Source: Candidatus Tectomicrobia bacterium
Lineage (GTDB): Bacteria; UBA8248
Assembly: GCA_016192135.1 (NCBI GenBank)
Contig: JACPUR010000040.1
Coordinates: forward strand, 53,590 to 117,589
Direction of reading: 5' to 3'
Length of the DNA: 64,000 nucleotides
This document shows positions 49,604 to 57,517 of the stretch, one piece after another; the first letter of the stretch is position 1; each line of letters opens with the position of its first letter. A model generated the notes under the pieces. That model ran no database searches. It was not told the DNA's origin and worked only from the letters and a program-made list of their open reading frames with translations. Made by a program: the position numbers and the translations under genes.

Positions 49604-50059
49604 CTAGCGCTTTTCGGCTGTCGCCGGACGGAACACGCACTCCGGGATCTGGAGATCGACCCGCTGCCCCGGCTTTTCCTCCACCTTCATGTCGAAAACG
49701 CCGTCGCAATCGCTGTCCATCAGGGTGATGTCGAAGGGGTACTTCCCGTCCACGTCCATGTTGATCGCGAAGACGACGCCGTTGATGGAGATCGTCTCGA
49801 ACTGGAACCCCCACTCGTCCACGTACTGCTTGAAGAGGGTCTCCTCGCCGGGGACGTGCCTCGTGATGTCGCGCCTCACCCAGCCCAGGAACTTGGAGCG
49901 GGCGATGACGGGGGCGTCGAAGCCCTCGGCCCGGCGCTCGATGGCCTCCCCGCCCGCGTTCGGCCCGCCTGGCGCCGACTGGCCGCGGGCGGCAGGCGAG
50001 GCCGGCGCGAGGAGCGCCAGCCCGCCCAGCAGCAGTGACAAGAACCGGAGCTTGCGCAT
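49604..50059 (-). CDS. Hypothetical exported protein
   Basis: A 151-residue protein with a signal peptide (MRKLRFLSLLLGGLALLAP) followed by a Gly/Pro/Ala-rich linker. The mature part contains WVRRDITRHVPGEETLFKQY and a calcium-loop-like MDSDCDGVFD stretch. No known family is evident. The Met at 50059 starts the signal peptide. Confidence 0.65.
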   Translation of the reverse strand: MRKLRFLSLLLGGLALLAPASPAARGQSAPGGPNAGGEAIERRAEGFDAPVIARSKFLGWVRRDITRHVPGEETLFKQYVDEWGFQFETISINGVVFAINMDVDGKYPFDITLMDSDCDGVFDMKVEEKPGQRVDLQIPECVFRPATAEKR

Positions 50060-50300
50060 GCGGGAAACCCCCGACGGTTCGGCGGCGGCCACGGAGCCTC
50101 ATTGTGCGGCCCCAAAGGTAGCACCGGGAAAAGGGCCAATCAAGACGCCGCTCTCCCGGCCCCGGCCCGCGCCGCGCCTCCTTGACAGGCCACGCGCCCT
50201 GAGCCACTTTTCCCTTCCCGGGCCCCCGCGCGCAGGACCCCCCCCGGAGACGGCCCTTCGGCGGGGGCCGCGGCCCGCCATCCCAGGAGATGCGCCCCCC

Positions 50301-50672
50301 ATGCAGCGGATCAAGCTCACCCAGGCGGCGCCGGGGATGGTGGCGGCCCGGCCCATCGAGGCGCCGAACGGGCAGGTGCTGTGCGCCAAGGGGACGGTGC
50401 TGTCCGAGGCCATCATCGCCCGGCTGCAGAAGATGGACCTCACGCATGTCGCCGTCGAGGGCCATCCCGTCGACGATGGCCAGGCGCCCCAGACGCTCGA
50501 GGCGGAGCTGGCCGAGCTCGACCGCCGCTTCGAGCGCGCGATGGACAACCGGCTGATGGCGGCGCTCAAGGCGGCGGTCCAGAAGCACATCCGCAGGCGC
50601 TACGCGCGCATGGCGGGCGAGGCCCCCGCCCCTGGAGGCGGCGGGGCCGGAAGCCCCCCCGCCGGCGCCTAG
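50301..50672 (+). CDS. Hypothetical protein upstream of the HDOD gene
   Basis: A 123-residue protein with a beta-rich start (IKLTQAAPGMVAARPIEAP, GQVLCAKGTVLSEAIIARL), resembling the small domain often placed before HD-GYP or HDOD proteins, then a helical segment ending in a low-complexity Gly/Pro tail. AGGAGAT lies upstream. It ends 9 bp before the HDOD gene, so both are probably one signalling unit. Confidence 0.65.
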   Translation: MQRIKLTQAAPGMVAARPIEAPNGQVLCAKGTVLSEAIIARLQKMDLTHVAVEGHPVDDGQAPQTLEAELAELDRRFERAMDNRLMAALKAAVQKHIRRRYARMAGEAPAPGGGGAGSPPAGA

Positions 50673-50681
50673 GAGCCTCCC

Positions 50682-51521
50682 GTGCCCGTCGACCTCGCTT
50701 CCTTCCGGCGCAAGATCGAGAACCTCGACAACCTGCCCACCCTGCCCGGCGTGGTGGAGAAGCTCTCGGCCATGGTGGAGAGCTCCACCATCAGCACGGC
50801 CCAGGTGGGGGGCATGATCCAGGCCGACCAGGTGCTCTCGGCCAAGGTCCTTCGCCTGGTCAATTCCGCCTTCTTCGGCTTCCCCGGGAAGATCGGCACC
50901 GTCACCCACGCCCTCGTGCTCCTCGGCTTCAACGCGGTGAAGGGCCTGGTGCTGACCGCGTCGGTCTTCGACATCATGGCGGGGGAGATGCTGGGCCTAT
51001 GGAAGCACTCGCTGGGCGTCTCGGTCGCCTCGGGCCTCATCGCCCGGCGGCTGGGGCTCAAGGACCCGGAGGAGGTGCAGGTGGCCGGGCTGGTGCACGA
51101 CATCGGCAAGGTCGTCCTCAAGGTGGAGAGCCCCGAATACTTCGAGGAGATCAACCAGAAGGTGGCGGAGGGGGGCCTCTCCTTCATCGAGGCGGAGCGC
51201 GAGGTGCTGGGCTTCGACCACACAAAGATCGCCGAGTGGCTCTGCGATAAGTGGAACCTCCCGGCCTCGCTCCGGGCGCCCATCGTCTTCCACCACCGGC
51301 CGATGGTGGCGCACGAGGCCATCGACGCGACCGCCGCCGTCCACATGGCGGACGTGCTGGTGCGCGCCGTGGGCTTCGGGAGCGGAGGGGATCAGACCGT
51401 CGCCATCCTCGACCGCGAGGCGGTGAAGAAGCTCGGCCTCTCCCTCACCGCCGTGGAGGAGATTCTCGACGAGATGGACGAGGAACTGGTGAAGGCCGAG
51501 GATCTCATCCCCACCGACTGA
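50682..51521 (+). CDS. HDOD-domain signalling protein
   Basis: A 279-residue HDOD protein. LPTLPGVVEKLSAMVES, IQADQVLSAKVLRLVNSAFFG and THALVLLGFNAVKGLVLTASV are the family marks. The later GLVHDIGKVVLKVE and EVLGFDHTKIAEWL hold the remnant HD motif. HDOD proteins act as regulatory scaffolds in chemotaxis, c-di-GMP and stress circuits. It starts with GTG 50682. Confidence 0.87.
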   Translation: MPVDLASFRRKIENLDNLPTLPGVVEKLSAMVESSTISTAQVGGMIQADQVLSAKVLRLVNSAFFGFPGKIGTVTHALVLLGFNAVKGLVLTASVFDIMAGEMLGLWKHSLGVSVASGLIARRLGLKDPEEVQVAGLVHDIGKVVLKVESPEYFEEINQKVAEGGLSFIEAEREVLGFDHTKIAEWLCDKWNLPASLRAPIVFHHRPMVAHEAIDATAAVHMADVLVRAVGFGSGGDQTVAILDREAVKKLGLSLTAVEEILDEMDEELVKAEDLIPTD

Positions 51522-51587
51522 GGCGCCCTCCGCCCTCTTCCGAAAGGACGCCATGAACGGCCCCGCGGGTTCCGGCAGGAGAGCGGC

Positions 51588-52358
51588 ATGAGCGGCCTCG
51601 CCCTCACCGTCCTGGGCTCGGGGGACGCCTTCTCGACCGCGGGGCGCCCCTACAGCAGCTATCTCCTGGAACCCCTGGAGGAGCGGGAGGGCGAGGCGCG
51701 GGCCGTCCTCCTCGACTGCGGGCCGACCACCGTCCCCATGCTCATGGGCATGGGCTTCGACATGTCGCGGCTCGGCCTCGTCCTCCTGAGCCACTTGCAC
51801 GGAGACCACGCCCTCGGGATGCCCATGGTGTTCCTGGACGCCCAGTTCCGCACCAAGCGGCGCAGCCCCCTCGTGGTCGCCGGCCCCCCCGGGACCGAGG
51901 CCAAGTGCGAGGCCCTCTTCCGCCTCGCCTACACCGAGACGGCCACGCTCATGGAGCGCCGCTTCGAGGTGGAGTACCGGGAGCTCCCCGAAGGCCGGGA
52001 GAGCGAGGCGCTGGGGCTCCGGATCACCCCCCGGAAGGTGGTGCACCAGGTCCGCGAGATTCCATATGGCTACCGCATCTCCTGGCGGGATAGCACCCTC
52101 GCCTGGACGGGGGACACCCAGTGGTGCGAGGCCATCCCCGATCTCGCGCGGGGGGCGGACCTCCTCGTCGCCGAGTGCTTCACGGCGGGCTTCCAGCTCA
52201 AGTTCCACACCTCGATCGAGGACCTGGAGCGGAACCGGGACCGCCTCGGGGCGCGCCGCGTCCTCCTCACCCACCTGGGGGAGAGCGTGCTGCGCCGCAT
52301 GGCCGGGGGGAAGCTCCCCTTCGAGGCGGCGATGGAGGGGCAAAGGATCGAGATTTGA
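51588..52358 (+). CDS. MBL-fold metallo-hydrolase (RNase Z-like)
   Basis: A 256-residue metallo-beta-lactamase-fold protein. LTVLGSGDAFSTAGRPYSS is the N-terminal RNase Z-like signature, LLSHLHGDHALGMP the metal motif, AWTGDTQWCEAIPDLARGADLLVAEC the second site, and LLTHLGESVL the last His. Family members include RNase Z and arylsulfatase-like enzymes; the missing exosite argues against tRNase Z. Confidence 0.84.
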   Translation: MSGLALTVLGSGDAFSTAGRPYSSYLLEPLEEREGEARAVLLDCGPTTVPMLMGMGFDMSRLGLVLLSHLHGDHALGMPMVFLDAQFRTKRRSPLVVAGPPGTEAKCEALFRLAYTETATLMERRFEVEYRELPEGRESEALGLRITPRKVVHQVREIPYGYRISWRDSTLAWTGDTQWCEAIPDLARGADLLVAECFTAGFQLKFHTSIEDLERNRDRLGARRVLLTHLGESVLRRMAGGKLPFEAAMEGQRIEI

Positions 52359-52366
52359 GGGGATGT

Positions 52367-52394
52367 GTAGGGGCGTATCGCAATACGCCCCTAC
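52367..52394. repeat. Palindromic hairpin GTAGGGGCGTAT family
   Basis: GTAGGGGCGTAT (52367-52378), CGCA loop, ATACGCCCCTAC (52383-52394): 12-bp perfect arms. The first of three consecutive palindromes in the gap after the MBL gene. Confidence 0.85.
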
Positions 52395-52420
52395 GGAAGA
52401 AAGAGAAGATGGGTTTGAAT

Positions 52421-52452
52421 CTGTAGGGGCGCACGGCCGTGCGCCCCTACAG
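52421..52452. repeat. Perfect 32-bp palindrome (CTGTAGGGGCGCACGG family)
   Basis: CTGTAGGGGCGCACGG is directly followed by its exact complement. The same core is repeated at 53351-53384. Confidence 0.88.
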
Positions 52453-52471
52453 CCCACGGATGCGGTGTTCA

Positions 52472-52506
52472 TCCGCAGGGGCGGGTTTGAAACCCGCCCC
52501 TGCGGA
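52472..52506. repeat. Palindrome TCCGCAGGGGCGGGTTT
   Basis: Arms of 17 bp (52472-52488 and 52490-52506) flank a single G. A shorter copy with the same GGGGCGGGTTT core occurs at 36026-36057. Confidence 0.85.
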
Positions 52507-52514
52507 CATGACGG

Positions 52515-52832
52515 TCAGCGATTCCGCTCCCTCCCCTGCGAGAGCACCACCTCGTAGAAGGAGAGCTTCGAGGGGCCGTCGAAGAGGTCCTTGGGCGTCT
52601 GGCCCGCCCGGGCGTGGACCTTGTGGAAGGCCTCGCTGCCGACCCACGCCTCGAAGGCTTCCTTGCTCTCCCAGAGGGTGTGGCTGATGTACTCCCCGTC
52701 GGGGCCCCGGAGGAAGTGGAAGGCCACGAAGCCCGGCACCTCGCCGAGGTAGGATTCCCGGGTGCGCCAGATCTCCTCGAACTCGGCCTCCCGGCCCTTT
52801 TTGATCTGAAAGCGGTTCATCGTAATGTACAT
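52515..52832 (-). CDS. Antibiotic biosynthesis monooxygenase-like (ABM) protein
   Basis: A 105-residue dimeric alpha-beta barrel protein: [57 protein letters not shown]. These match ABM-domain proteins including haem-degrading types. Start 52832 is set by homology; upstream codons lie in the divergent leader. It is divergent from YjbQ. Confidence 0.82.
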   Translation of the reverse strand: MYITMNRFQIKKGREAEFEEIWRTRESYLGEVPGFVAFHFLRGPDGEYISHTLWESKEAFEAWVGSEAFHKVHARAGQTPKDLFDGPSKLSFYEVVLSQGRERNR

Positions 52833-52914
52833 GGCGAGCCTCCGCGGAGTGAGGTTCCGCCGCATTATGGTCCGCCGCGGGGGGCGCCGGTCAATCCTGC
52901 CGGGGAGAAAGCGG

Positions 52915-53328
52915 ATGAAGGCCCACACCGGCTACCTCGCCTTCGAGACGAAGCGCCGCATCGAGTTCATCAACATCACCCGGGAGGTCGAGGCCGTCGT
53001 GCGCGAGTCCGGGGTGCGGGAGGGGCTCGTGCTGGTCAACCCCATGCACATCACCGCCTCGGTCTACGTCAACGACGCCGAGCCCGGCCTGATCGAGGAC
53101 TACCAGGAGTGGCTCAAGACGCTCGTGGACACGGCCAAGGACTACCGCCACAACCGGACCGGGGAGGACAACGCCTACGCCCACCTCATGCGCACCGTCA
53201 TGGGCCGCGAGGCCGTGGTGGCGATCACCGGGGGTAAGCTCGACTTCGGCCCCTGGGAGCAGATCTACTACGCCGAGTTCGACGGCCGGCGCAAGAAAAG
53301 GGTGCTCGTGAAGGTGCTGGGGGAATGA
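52915..53328 (+). CDS. Secondary thiamine-phosphate synthase-like enzyme (YjbQ/UPF0047)
   Basis: A 137-residue protein: [64 protein letters not shown] and [22 protein letters not shown] match YjbQ from end to end. The His/Asp residues that form the presumed active site (H-x-T-A, D-N-A-x-A-H-L) are intact. GGGGAGAAA precedes ATG 52915. Confidence 0.9.
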   Translation: MKAHTGYLAFETKRRIEFINITREVEAVVRESGVREGLVLVNPMHITASVYVNDAEPGLIEDYQEWLKTLVDTAKDYRHNRTGEDNAYAHLMRTVMGREAVVAITGGKLDFGPWEQIYYAEFDGRRKKRVLVKVLGE

Positions 53329-53350
53329 TGACCCGGCATCGGTGCGTGGA

Positions 53351-53384
53351 CTTGTAGGGGCGCACGGCCGTGCGCCCCTACAAG
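53351..53384. repeat. Perfect 34-bp palindrome (CTTGTAGGGGCGCACGG family)
   Basis: CTTGTAGGGGCGCACGG (53351-53367) is followed directly by its exact complement. It shares the GTAGGGGCGCACGG core of 52421-52452 and separates yjbQ and cupin genes. Confidence 0.88.
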
Positions 53385-53420
53385 GCAGGTTGTAAACCCA
53401 TTCCCGAAAGGAGGCCCCTC

Positions 53421-53774
53421 ATGCCCGCGACCAGCCGCCGCGCCCGCCTCATCCGCCCCGACGAGCTCGCCTCCGAGGGCATGGCCGGGGGCGCCAGCCA
53501 CAAGCCCATCGTCACCAAGGGGAAGGACGGCACCGACATCTCCGTCTACTACTCCCTCATCAAGCCCGGCCAGACCCACGACTGGCACCACCACGAGGAG
53601 GACGAGGTCATCTTCGTCGTCCAGGGCGAGGGCCGCTACGACCTCGAGGACGGCGCCATCCCCTACAAGCCGGGCCAGTTCATCTTCATGCCCAAGGGCA
53701 CCCGCCACTGCAACGTCTGCACCGGAAAGGAGGACGTGCGCCTCGTCGCCATCTTCCAGCCCGGGAGGGAGTAG
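53421..53774 (+). CDS. Cupin-domain protein
   Basis: A 117-residue single-domain cupin. Motif 1 is the H-x-H-H-E-E-D-E-V pattern in THDWHHHEEDEVIFVVQGEG. Motif 2 is KPGQFIFMPKGTRHCNV, whose His completes the metal site. The substrate is unknown. AAAGGAGG precedes ATG 53421. Confidence 0.85.
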   Translation: MPATSRRARLIRPDELASEGMAGGASHKPIVTKGKDGTDISVYYSLIKPGQTHDWHHHEEDEVIFVVQGEGRYDLEDGAIPYKPGQFIFMPKGTRHCNVCTGKEDVRLVAIFQPGRE

Positions 53775-53784
53775 GGGAGGTTCC

Positions 53785-54996
53785 GTGCCGCCGTCCGCCG
53801 GGGAGGGGACCGAGGGGGCGACCCTCCGGGAGGGCTGGCTCCAGATCGCCTGCTGCTTCCTCGCCGTCTTCAGTGCCTACATCGTCGCCTTCATGCTCGG
53901 CCCCATCATCGTCCCGATGGGGCGCGACCTGGGCGCCTCCGTCCCGGCGATGGGCCAGGCGGCGGCCCTCATGTTCGTGAGCTGGGGGATCGGGGCCCCC
54001 CTCATCGGGCCCCTCTCCGACCGCTTCGGGCGCAAGCCCGTCATCCTCGCCGGCCTGGCCGGGCTCGCCCTCACCTGCGCCGCCACCGCCTCGATCCAGA
54101 GCTACGCCGGGCTCCTCCTCTGCCGCCTCGCGACGGGGGTCTTCGGGGGCTGCGTCCCCCCCACCTGCGTCGCCTCGATCGGGGACCGCTTCTCCGCCAA
54201 GGCGCGGGGGAACGCCATGGCCCTCTCGGGGGCGGGCATCTCGGCGGGCCTCCTGGCCGGCATCCCCTTCCTCGCCTGGGTGGCGGACCGGGCCGGCTGG
54301 CGCCTCTCCTTCCTACTCGCGGGAGGGGCCGCCCTCGCCGCCCTGGCCCTCGCGGCCTGGGCCTTCCCCTCCCCCCGGCGCCCGGCCCGCGCCGAAACCT
54401 ACCTCGGCAGCTTCGGCTGGGCGCGCGAGCCCGCCGCCTGGCACCTCATCGCCGGGAACGTCCTGGAGCGCGTGATCGTCACCCTCTTCCTCACCTACGT
54501 CTCGGTCCTCTTCCTGAGGCGCTACGGCCTCTCCCTCGCCTCGGTGGCCGGGCTCATCTCAATTATGTCCGTGGGGAACGCCATCGGGGGCCTGGCGGGA
54601 GGCCCCCTCGCCGCCTGGAGATACCGAATCCAGGCCGTGCGCGCCCTGGCGCTCTTGCAGGGAGGCCTCATCGCCCTCCAGTTCTCGCTCCTCCCGCCGC
54701 TCGCCCTCTCCGCCGCGGCGGGCTTCCTCTACAGCTTCGCGGGCCAGATGAGCCGGCCCGCCGTGATGGATGGCCTGCTCGCCCTCGCCCCCCGCTCGAA
54801 GGGCTCCGTCATCGGGGGCTACGCCATGAGCAACCAGCTCGGCCACATGCTGGGCGCCGCCCTGGGCGGGGCCGTCATCGCCTGGGCGGACGTCGAGGGC
54901 CTCGGCTGGCTCGGCCTCGCCTCGGGCATCGCCAGCGCGCACATGTACGGGAAGCTGCTCCGGCCAAGGGCGGAGAGGATGGGGGAGGTGGATTGA
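53785..54996 (+). CDS. MFS transporter
   Basis: A 403-residue major-facilitator protein with 12 hydrophobic helices. The loop 2-3 motif GPLSDRFGRKPVIL and the TM4 region RLATGVFGGCVPPTCVASIGDRF are canonical. It starts with GTG 53785. The last 47 codons are echoed, in diverged form, by the remnant at 62088-62229 on the far side of the selenoprotein island. The substrate is unknown; drug or organic-anion export is plausible. Confidence 0.88.
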   Translation: MPPSAGEGTEGATLREGWLQIACCFLAVFSAYIVAFMLGPIIVPMGRDLGASVPAMGQAAALMFVSWGIGAPLIGPLSDRFGRKPVILAGLAGLALTCAATASIQSYAGLLLCRLATGVFGGCVPPTCVASIGDRFSAKARGNAMALSGAGISAGLLAGIPFLAWVADRAGWRLSFLLAGGAALAALALAAWAFPSPRRPARAETYLGSFGWAREPAAWHLIAGNVLERVIVTLFLTYVSVLFLRRYGLSLASVAGLISIMSVGNAIGGLAGGPLAAWRYRIQAVRALALLQGGLIALQFSLLPPLALSAAAGFLYSFAGQMSRPAVMDGLLALAPRSKGSVIGGYAMSNQLGHMLGAALGGAVIAWADVEGLGWLGLASGIASAHMYGKLLRPRAERMGEVD

Positions 54997-55111
54997 GGGG
55001 GGATGTTCCGGCGGATCAACCATGCAGGCATGGTGAGCCGTTCCACCGTCCCGCGCCCATCCGCCATCCATACCGCTTCCAAGTTGACTTACACCGCCCA
55101 AAATGGCCTAG

Positions 55112-55121
55112 TTAGTGTGCG
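55112..55121. repeat. Left inverted-repeat border of the selenoprotein island
   Basis: TTAGTGTGCG at 55112-55121 is the exact complement of CGCACACTAA at 62071-62080. The two lie just outside the outermost island genes and just inside the two MFS 3'-end copies. Confidence 0.5.
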
Positions 55122-55141
55122 GATGGAGGAGGAGCAAGCAG

Positions 55142-55621
55142 ATGAAGATCAAGCGGTCCTGGAAAGCGATTGTGCTGAGCGGAGCCGGGCTGGCGCTGCT
55201 GGCCGGGGTCATCGTCCTGTCCGGAAAGCCCACCCAGGGAGCGCCGGTGATGACGGTCTACAAGACCCCGGCGTGAGGGTGCTGCGGCGCGTGGGTGGTT
55301 CACCTGCGCTCGGCCGGCTTCAAGGTTGATGCGAGAAACGTATCGAGCATCTCCCTTGAGACAGCCAAGGACGAGAACGGCGTGCCGCCCGGCCTGCGGA
55401 CGTGCCATACCGCCCGGGTGGGAGACTACGTGATCGAGGGCCACGTCCCGGCGGAGGTCATCCACCGGCTGCTGAGAGAGAAACCAGACGTGAAAGGCAT
55501 CGGGGTGCCCGGGATGCCCGTCGGCTCCCCGGGGATGGAAGGTCCTGGCGCCCGGCTTTATACCGTCTACTCATATGATCGGGACGGCCGCACCCGGGTA
55601 TACCAGCAGGTGAATCCCTAG
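55142..55621 (+). CDS. DUF411/CopG-like metal-binding selenoprotein
   Basis: A 159-residue exported protein read through TGA 55274-55276. The signal peptide/anchor is at residues 5-30 (AIVLSGAGLALLAGVIVLSG). The frame then gives MTVYKTPA-U-GCCGAWVVHLR. DUF411 proteins have Cys-Gly-Cys-Cys here, so selenocysteine at residue 45 replaces the first Cys. The remainder is continuous and family-like (LRTCHTARVGDYVIEGHVPAEVIHRLL). A SECIS-like stem follows the TGA. GGAGGAGG precedes ATG 55142. As I recall, CopG (DUF411) has a thioredoxin fold and binds a copper cluster through these cysteines, so a copper or soft-metal role is likely. Confidence 0.87.
55287..55309 (+). promoter_or_regulatory. SECIS-like hairpin for the DUF411 selenoprotein
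   Basis: GCGCG (55287-55291), GGTG-GTT-CACC and GCGC (55306-55309) form a two-part stem with a GTT apical loop, 22-24 nt after the TGA. Distance and the G-T in the loop fit bacterial SECIS elements. Confidence 0.6.
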
Positions 55622-55643
55622 AGCGTTGCGGGCTCCTAAAGCT

Positions 55644-56090
55644 TCAATCTGGAAGTCCTTTCGGCCGCGCCCACCAAAGACTCAATCCTGGAACCAGCAC
55701 CCATTGGAGCAAGGGCGACACCCCTACATTCAAGAAGGGAACAATGGGCATGGGGCTGGAGTAGTTCCAAGTGCCCAGGAGATACACGTTCAGCCATTCG
55801 GCAAATATCGCCAGGACGACGCCCACGGCAATCGCCCGCCCTCCCGCGGCCCAATAGCCGGCGTCCGGCCAGCCGCTGTTCCCAGTGAGCCAAACGGCGA
55901 GCGACAAGGCGGCCAAGGCAAGTAAAGTGTCGATAATGACGCAGCGCGCGAGAAGCAGGGGAGTCTCCGAGATCAGACCCGGCATCCATCCCCGGTAAAG
56001 GGGCGCATGCAGGATTTCCCAGGCCGAGTGGCCGAACGCCGAGCTCGTGATATAGCGCCGGAGGGCGAAGCGCCGCTTCTCGGAAATCAT
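55644..56090 (-). CDS. Hypothetical membrane protein at the end of the selenoprotein operon
   Basis: A 148-residue integral membrane protein with about four helices and the motif FGHSAWEILHAPLYRGW near residue 19. AEWLNVYLLGTWNYSSPMPIVP recurs in membrane proteins of unknown function. No metal- or redox-active motif is clear. It is the last gene of the minus-strand cluster and converges on the DUF411 gene, with 22 bp between stops. Confidence 0.72.
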   Translation of the reverse strand: MISEKRRFALRRYITSSAFGHSAWEILHAPLYRGWMPGLISETPLLLARCVIIDTLLALAALSLAVWLTGNSGWPDAGYWAAGGRAIAVGVVLAIFAEWLNVYLLGTWNYSSPMPIVPFLNVGVSPLLQWVLVPGLSLWWARPKGLPD

Positions 56091-56121
56091 GGTTTTCAGC
56101 CTCAGCCGCCGTTGGGGCCGG

Positions 56122-56886
56122 CTACAGAAAGTTGTAAACCGCCGTGTCGTGAACCCCCGCCAGCAGGAAGATCACGCCCGCCAGCCGGCGGAACGCCGCG
56201 TTCCACCGGGGCAAGCCTCGCGTCCATCCCGCCGCGAGCCCGCTTCCGAGCGTGAGGGCACCCACGGCGAGCAGGAGCGGCACCGCGGTCCCGAAGCCGA
56301 AGATGAGCGGGAAGGCGAACCCTCCCCCGCTCTTCAGGCTGAGCGGCAGCACCCAGCCGAAGAAAAGCAGGAAGAGCGTGGGACAGAAGGAGAAAGAAAC
56401 CGCGAACCCCAGGAAGCCCGCGCCCCAGGCTCCATCTCCCCGGTGCATCCCTTGAAGCTTCTGGGAGAGCCTCCCGCCCACGCTGAAGCGCAGCCGGAAC
56501 GCCCCCAGGAAATACAACCCCGCCAGGATGAACGCGGGGCCGAGCAGCCTCCGGTAGAAGATGACGAAGGGGACCGACCTGGCTTCGAGGGTGGAACCCA
56601 GCGCAAACGCGAGCGCGCCGAAGATCCCGTACGCCAGCATCTTCCCCCCGGTAAACAGCGCCCCCGCACGCAGGGCGAAGGCGGACTCCCCCGGCCGCTG
56701 GGCGGCGTAGGAGGCCGCGGTCAGGTTGCCCGTCATCTGGCAGGGCGAGAGCGATCCCAGCACGCCGAAGAGGAAGGCACTCAGGACGGGAACCTGGAGC
56801 GTATCGATCCACCCGTTGATCGGACCGTACAGGGAATACGCCGCCTGCGAGAGCAGGATGTACCATTGGCCGATGAGGTCCCTCAT
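56122..56886 (-). CDS. CcdA/DsbD-like thiol-transport membrane protein
   Basis: A 254-residue protein with about six helices of the DsbD/CcdA/SafE group. The two membrane motifs GSLSPCQMTGNL and SFSFCPTLFLLF each hold a Pro-Cys or Cys-Pro pair like the CcdA redox cysteines. Its role is to pass electrons from cytoplasmic thioredoxin to periplasmic partners. It lies directly downstream of the U-x-x-U TlpA-like gene, its obvious acceptor. The Met at 56886 begins the folded part; the longer frame adds a basic extension. Confidence 0.82.
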   Translation of the reverse strand: MRDLIGQWYILLSQAAYSLYGPINGWIDTLQVPVLSAFLFGVLGSLSPCQMTGNLTAASYAAQRPGESAFALRAGALFTGGKMLAYGIFGALAFALGSTLEARSVPFVIFYRRLLGPAFILAGLYFLGAFRLRFSVGGRLSQKLQGMHRGDGAWGAGFLGFAVSFSFCPTLFLLFFGWVLPLSLKSGGGFAFPLIFGFGTAVPLLLAVGALTLGSGLAAGWTRGLPRWNAAFRRLAGVIFLLAGVHDTAVYNFL

Positions 56887-56961
56887 GGAACTCTTCCTTT
56901 TCCAGCTTCCCTCACGACGACAACCAAACCATCCCCGAACCCGAAGCCGTTCGGGCAAACG

Positions 56962-57477
56962 TCAGCGAAGGAAACGTCCGGGGTCCTTCCCGGCCTCATC
57001 CCAGAGCTTCAAGGCGTCGTCGAACGAGTAGCTCACCCAGCGCTTCCTGCCCTCGGCGTCGATGAGGACAACGGCCGGATGTCCCCGGAGGCCGTACTTC
57101 CGGAAAGCGTCCGCCGTAGGGTCCATCAGGATGACCGCCTCAATCTTTTCCGCTTTCACGAACTCCGCGACCTGGCTCCTGGCCTCCCCCACGCTGATCG
57201 CCAGGACCTGGATTCCCTTCCCGCTGGCCTCCCGGGCCAGCCGCCCGAGGGACGGCAACTGCCGTCCTCAGACGGGTCAGGTGGTCTGCCAGAAAGCGAG
57301 AAGAACAGGACTCCCGCGGAGGCCCTTGAGCGACACGGACTTGCCGCTCAGGTCCGGGAGCTGGAACCCCGGCGCCTGAGGATGATCCGGAAACAGGATG
57401 ACGCTCTGGGCAAAAGCGGCACCCGGCAGCATGAGCGCCCCAAAGACCAGCCCCAAAAGGATGCGTCTCGCGAGCAT
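56962..57477 (-). CDS. TlpA-like thioredoxin-fold protein with two selenocysteines (UxxU)
   Basis: A 171-residue periplasmic redoxin read through two in-frame TGA codons, 57277-57279 and 57268-57270. The signal peptide is at residues 1-23 (LLGLVFGALMLPGAAFAQ). The frame gives GSPVLLAFWQTT-U-PV-U-GRQLPSLGRLA, which overlays the W-x-x-W-C-x-x-C-x-x-E-M-P-x-L of TlpA/ResA proteins with both Cys replaced. The C-terminal half includes the cis-Pro loop LRGHPAVVLIDAEGR. A 7-bp perfect hairpin follows the second TGA. GAAGGGAG precedes the ATG. The neighbouring CcdA protein would reduce it. Confidence 0.87.
57250..57267 (-). promoter_or_regulatory. SECIS-like hairpin for the UxxU redoxin
   Basis: On the minus strand GGACGGC-AGTT-GCCGTCC is a perfect 7-bp stem with a G-T-containing tetraloop, starting right after the second TGA. 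Its loop is 17-20 nt from the first TGA. Confidence 0.65.
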
Positions 57478-57517
57478 GGAAAATCTCCCTTCTTCGGCGG
57501 TGAAAACGTCTTTCCCC

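Noticed and set aside
55295-55621. A separate DUF411-like ORF starting at an internal GTG
   Set aside because: It is the second half of the DUF411 selenoprotein; it lacks a ribosome site and the signal peptide is upstream of the TGA.
56962-57258. A separate short redoxin ORF after the TGAs
   Set aside because: The start is an internal TTG within the TlpA-like frame, and the active site lies upstream, so it is not an independent gene.
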